Source: Erythroxylum novogranatense
Lineage: Eukaryota > Streptophyta > Magnoliopsida > Malpighiales > Erythroxylaceae
Direction of reading: 5' to 3'
NCBI GenBank assembly: GCA_029891385.1
Contig: CM057230.1
Location: forward strand, 15,823,372-15,887,371
Length of the DNA: 64,000 nucleotides
In this document: piece by piece, positions 61,423-64,000 of the stretch
Layout: each line of letters opens with the position of its first letter
Position numbering within the stretch: the stretch's first letter is position 1
Translations under genes and position numbers: made by a program
The notes under the pieces: generated by a model
The model's input: the letters and a program-made list of their open reading frames with translations, nothing else
The model's database searches: none
Told to the model about the DNA's origin: nothing

Positions 61423-61592
61423 TTTGGAGAAAATAGAAAAGGAAAGAAGCCACGGCTCTCCCTCGCCCTACCTAAATCGTGGACGGAGTAGATTCACTAA
61501 TAGTTATCCACTTCGAGTGGCCATGCACACACCTTCCCTCACTCACCTTTGTCAATCTATCTCTCTCTCTCTCTCGCTCGCTCCTCTCCTCC
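61249..61592. promoter_or_regulatory. 344-bp divergent promoter region between QTRT2-like and PSB33-like genes
   Basis: The two start codons face away from each other across this short gap, so both promoters and leaders must lie here or overlap the genes. It contains a (TA)n run of about 35 bp at 61384-61419 and a CT-rich leader (61557-61590) just before the PSB33-like ATG. CT-rich leaders are frequent in plant photosynthetic genes. Shared regulation is an inference. Confidence 0.55.
61384..61419. repeat. (TA)n microsatellite
   Basis: An uninterrupted TA dinucleotide run in the shared promoter region. Confidence 0.95.
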
Positions 61593-63144
61593 ATGGCCAC
61601 AGCACTCTCTCATCTATCTTCATCCTTCACTAAACCCCACCATTTCGACGGTGGACATTGCCCCAAATACTGTCCCGTCTCCACATTGTCCATCAACTCC
61701 CATTCTGTCCCTCCTTGGACTCTCAAGGCTCGACGTCCACAAGTCTCATGCAAGGCCACCGAGGTTTCCATGACTGATAAGGACCGGTCTCAGCCATCCG
61801 ACGGCGGAGGAGAGAACTGGATTCCGGTAGTGCCGCTGACGGCGCTGCCAAAGGGGGAGAGAAGAGTGATCATTCAAGACGGAGAGACCATACTGCTGTT
61901 GTGGTATAAAGATGATATTTTTGCTATTGAGAATAGGTCTCCCGCTGAAGGTGCCTACACTGAGGGCCTGCTTAACGCCAAGCTCACTCAGGTTTGGTCT
62001 TGCTTTTCATTGTTATATCTTTGATTTCTGTAAGAGAGAAAGGAAAACATAGAGAAGAACAAAAGGAGAAACCTTTAGGAACTGTTACTTGTGTACTTCA
62101 CTTCCTTCTGAACTGATTTAAGTTTCAAAGGGTAAACAACATTAGTCAAGATACCCACTTCTACGTAATTGCTTAAAGATGGCAGCTTGATGTAGTTGAG
62201 TTTTTTTTTTTTTTTGCTATATCTCTTTTTGACATGTCTTTTAAATTATTTCATGATTTCCCATAGCCTTTTCACAGGTCTACTCTGTTAGTTGGTCAGG
62301 CTTAAGAATCTCCTTGGCTAATCACGAATTTGTTTCCCTTCAGAAGCCTTGTTCTTTTTTAGTTCCGAGGCATGACCAACTAGAGATAGTGAAATACCTT
62401 CCAAGATAAGCGACTACTTGATTATCTCCACTTCTCTTGTTCTGCGCTCTTTAGATAATTGAATCGAGCATGATGGAGATGCAGACTCCTATTTTGGTTT
62501 CATTCGCTCTGTACATCTGTTTCTTTTTTTATTTTTTTCTTTTTCAGTAATGATAATGTATATAAAGGTTTCTGTTGCCTTCTTTTTACAGGATGGCTGT
62601 ATAGTTTGCCCAACAACTGATAGCACATTTGATCTGCGAACTGGAGCTATCAAAGAATGGTATCCAAAGAACCCTGTGCTGAGAGTCCTCACACCTGCTC
62701 TAAGGACACTTTATGTTTATCCTGTGAAATATGATCAAGAGAACATTTACATTAGCATGAGAGGAACTGTAAAATCTGACGCATCAGCAGAGATTGTATT
62801 CAGTGGAAAGGCTCAGCCTGGTGTAACTGCAAGTGATGTTAACGTTGATGAGGTAATACTTTGACTTGTTTACTCCAGAAAACAAACAGAGATTTGTATG
62901 TTCTTCAAACCCACCTATGTAGAATTGCTATGTTTAATATGCTATTGTATTTTAGGTCAAAATGATGGTGGATGAGGATCTAGAGGGGTTCGGTTTCACT
63001 GGAAAGAATGAGTTGATAAATGGGAAGGCAGCTGTAATTGGCTTCTTATTGTTGTTAGATTTTGAACTCTTGACTGGTAAAGGTCTCCTCAAGGGAACAG
63101 GCTTCTTGGACTTTATATATGCTATTTCCAATGCTTTGAAGTGA
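61593..63144 (+). CDS. PSB33: PSB33/LIL8-type Rieske-like thylakoid protein, 282 aa, three exons
   Basis: Exons 61593-61991, 62592-62852 and 62956-63144 join to 849 bp. The start MATALSHLSSSF opens a Ser/Pro-rich transit peptide of about 55-60 residues. An upstream in-frame ATG (61479) exists, but it would disrupt the transit peptide. A Rieske-like fold follows (about 80-205; WIPVVPLTALPKGERRVIIQDGETILLLWYKDDIFAIENRSP, DGCIVCPTTDSTFDLRTG). The cluster ligands are absent: no CxH pair, and the second box has CPTT instead of CxxH, so no 2Fe-2S centre is expected. The C-terminus has one LHC-like membrane helix (NGKAAVIGFLLLLDFELLTGKG). This matches Arabidopsis At1g71500 (287 aa), a green-lineage protein needed for photosystem II maintenance and supercomplex organisation in changing light. 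Confidence 0.95.
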
Positions 63145-64000
63145 ATGTTGTGAATTCGTCTCTCGAAGGTGAGAAGAATCATATTTAGGGGAAGAAAATT
63201 TTCTGCGGTGATGACCAATTTGGTTTGTGATATCCTCTTGTCTTAGTTTCTTGATCTGCTGCTGTATATTATCCTGAACATGTACCATGTTGAGCGGTGA
63301 ACCATATCTACTTTTTCTATCTTCATATACCTTTGACCATTTGTATATCAACATATAAATACTGCTTCTTCAAATTGAAGAGCATTGCTGAATTGTAACT
63401 TAGCAACCAACCATGAGCTCATTCTGTCCAGTTATTTTCTTTCTGCACATTAGACTGTCATCAGTGGTGTCATGTTATCTGAGATTTACCAATTCTGCTG
63501 TTCTCCCCAAACTTTCTAGCTTTAATATTTTTGCTTTTGAGTTTCAGTTTCTGCTATATTTTAAGAAAAAACAGAATTTATTGTGATAAAAGAGGATGAA
63601 AGAAGAATAGAACAGTGTCATGTCTGCCATTTTCATACCAAGCCAGGTCCAAGTTTCTGTTCTTTGTAAAGACTCCTACACTCTTGCTTTCTAGTATGCA
63701 ACAACAGGAATACTCGAAGTCACTTTGATTGAGTGAAAGGTGTTTCTCAACTGAAGTTGAAAGCTTGACCTCAGGCTCATGTATCTTCTCAAGAAGTTCA
63801 AACTAGTGTTAAAATCTTATTTAGATTACAATTAAGTACTAATTCTTTTTTTGAAGACCCCGAAAGTGTACCATTTTAAATTTGATTTAATTGAAAGATA
63901 AAAAAAAGGATTTAGATGAATATCCAAGTGCTCTAATTAGAAAATTAGTCTTTTTCTTAAAAAAATACTAAAATTAAGACCAAATTTAGAATTTTGCAAA
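63145..64000. other. 3' flank of the PSB33-like gene
   Basis: Likely 3' UTR followed by AT-rich intergenic DNA. No further gene or repeat is recognisable before the window ends. Confidence 0.5.

Noticed and set aside
61479..61592. Upstream in-frame ATG of the PSB33-like gene as the real start
   Set aside because: It would place a hydrophobic, CT-repeat-encoded extension before a normal transit peptide; MATALSH at 61593 matches the expected start.

Overview
The window is about 64 kb of nuclear DNA from a eudicot plant. Evidence for this is the low GC content, the many short GT..AG introns, the plant-only gene families (an AGAMOUS-clade MADS-box gene, an AIG1-type GTPase, a chloroplast LHC-like protein) and the plant-type LTR retrotransposons primed by initiator tRNA-Met. 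The species cannot be named from the sequence. Five host genes can be assembled exon by exon with open frames. Everything else of size is transposable-element DNA or a decayed resistance gene.

Layout. (1) 1-22428 is a nested repeat stack. An old SIRE-like Copia element (1679-22423, TSD ATATT) carries a gag remnant and almost no pol. Its left LTR holds a Harbinger-type MITE rich in ATT microsatellite (2084-3138) and an unclassified 0.72-kb insertion (about 3547-4266). Its interior holds a low-complexity LTR-like block (about 7540-11383). Near its right end is a complete but decayed Tekay/Del-like Gypsy chromovirus (11620-21208, LTRs of 2.4 kb, TSD TTGAT). (2) 22869-30716 is a 5'-truncated LINE on the minus strand, split by a Copia element (24729-29439) whose two 272-bp LTRs appear identical. 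(3) 31100-36018 is a SEEDSTICK/AGL11-type MADS-box gene. (4) 37394-39544 (minus) is an AIG1/IAN GTPase. (5) 40441-47248 is a ten-exon plastid-targeted protein with two thioredoxin-fold/GST-N domains. Its second intron contains a 2.56-kb inverted chimera of two Copia 3' ends. (6) 47626-54059 is another Copia element (TSD TTAGA), followed by a collapsed CC-NBS-LRR pseudogene (54094 to about 55440). (7) 56262-61248 (minus) is a ten-exon QTRT2-like tRNA-guanine transglycosylase accessory subunit. It lies head to head, 344 bp apart, with (8) a three-exon PSB33/LIL8-type Rieske-like thylakoid protein (61593-63144).

The host genes are functionally unrelated: ovule identity, an immunity-linked GTPase, plastid redox, tRNA queuosine salvage and photosystem II maintenance. 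The two divergent pairs (AIG1/thioredoxin-fold and QTRT2/PSB33) may share promoter regions. I found no convincing new multi-gene system. The most unusual items are the inverted retroelement chimera inside an intron, the gag-only SIRE derivative, and a young Copia with matching LTRs but several frame breaks. In the host genes, the tandem splice acceptors in the AGL11 gene and the CaaX-like tail of the GTPase stand out.
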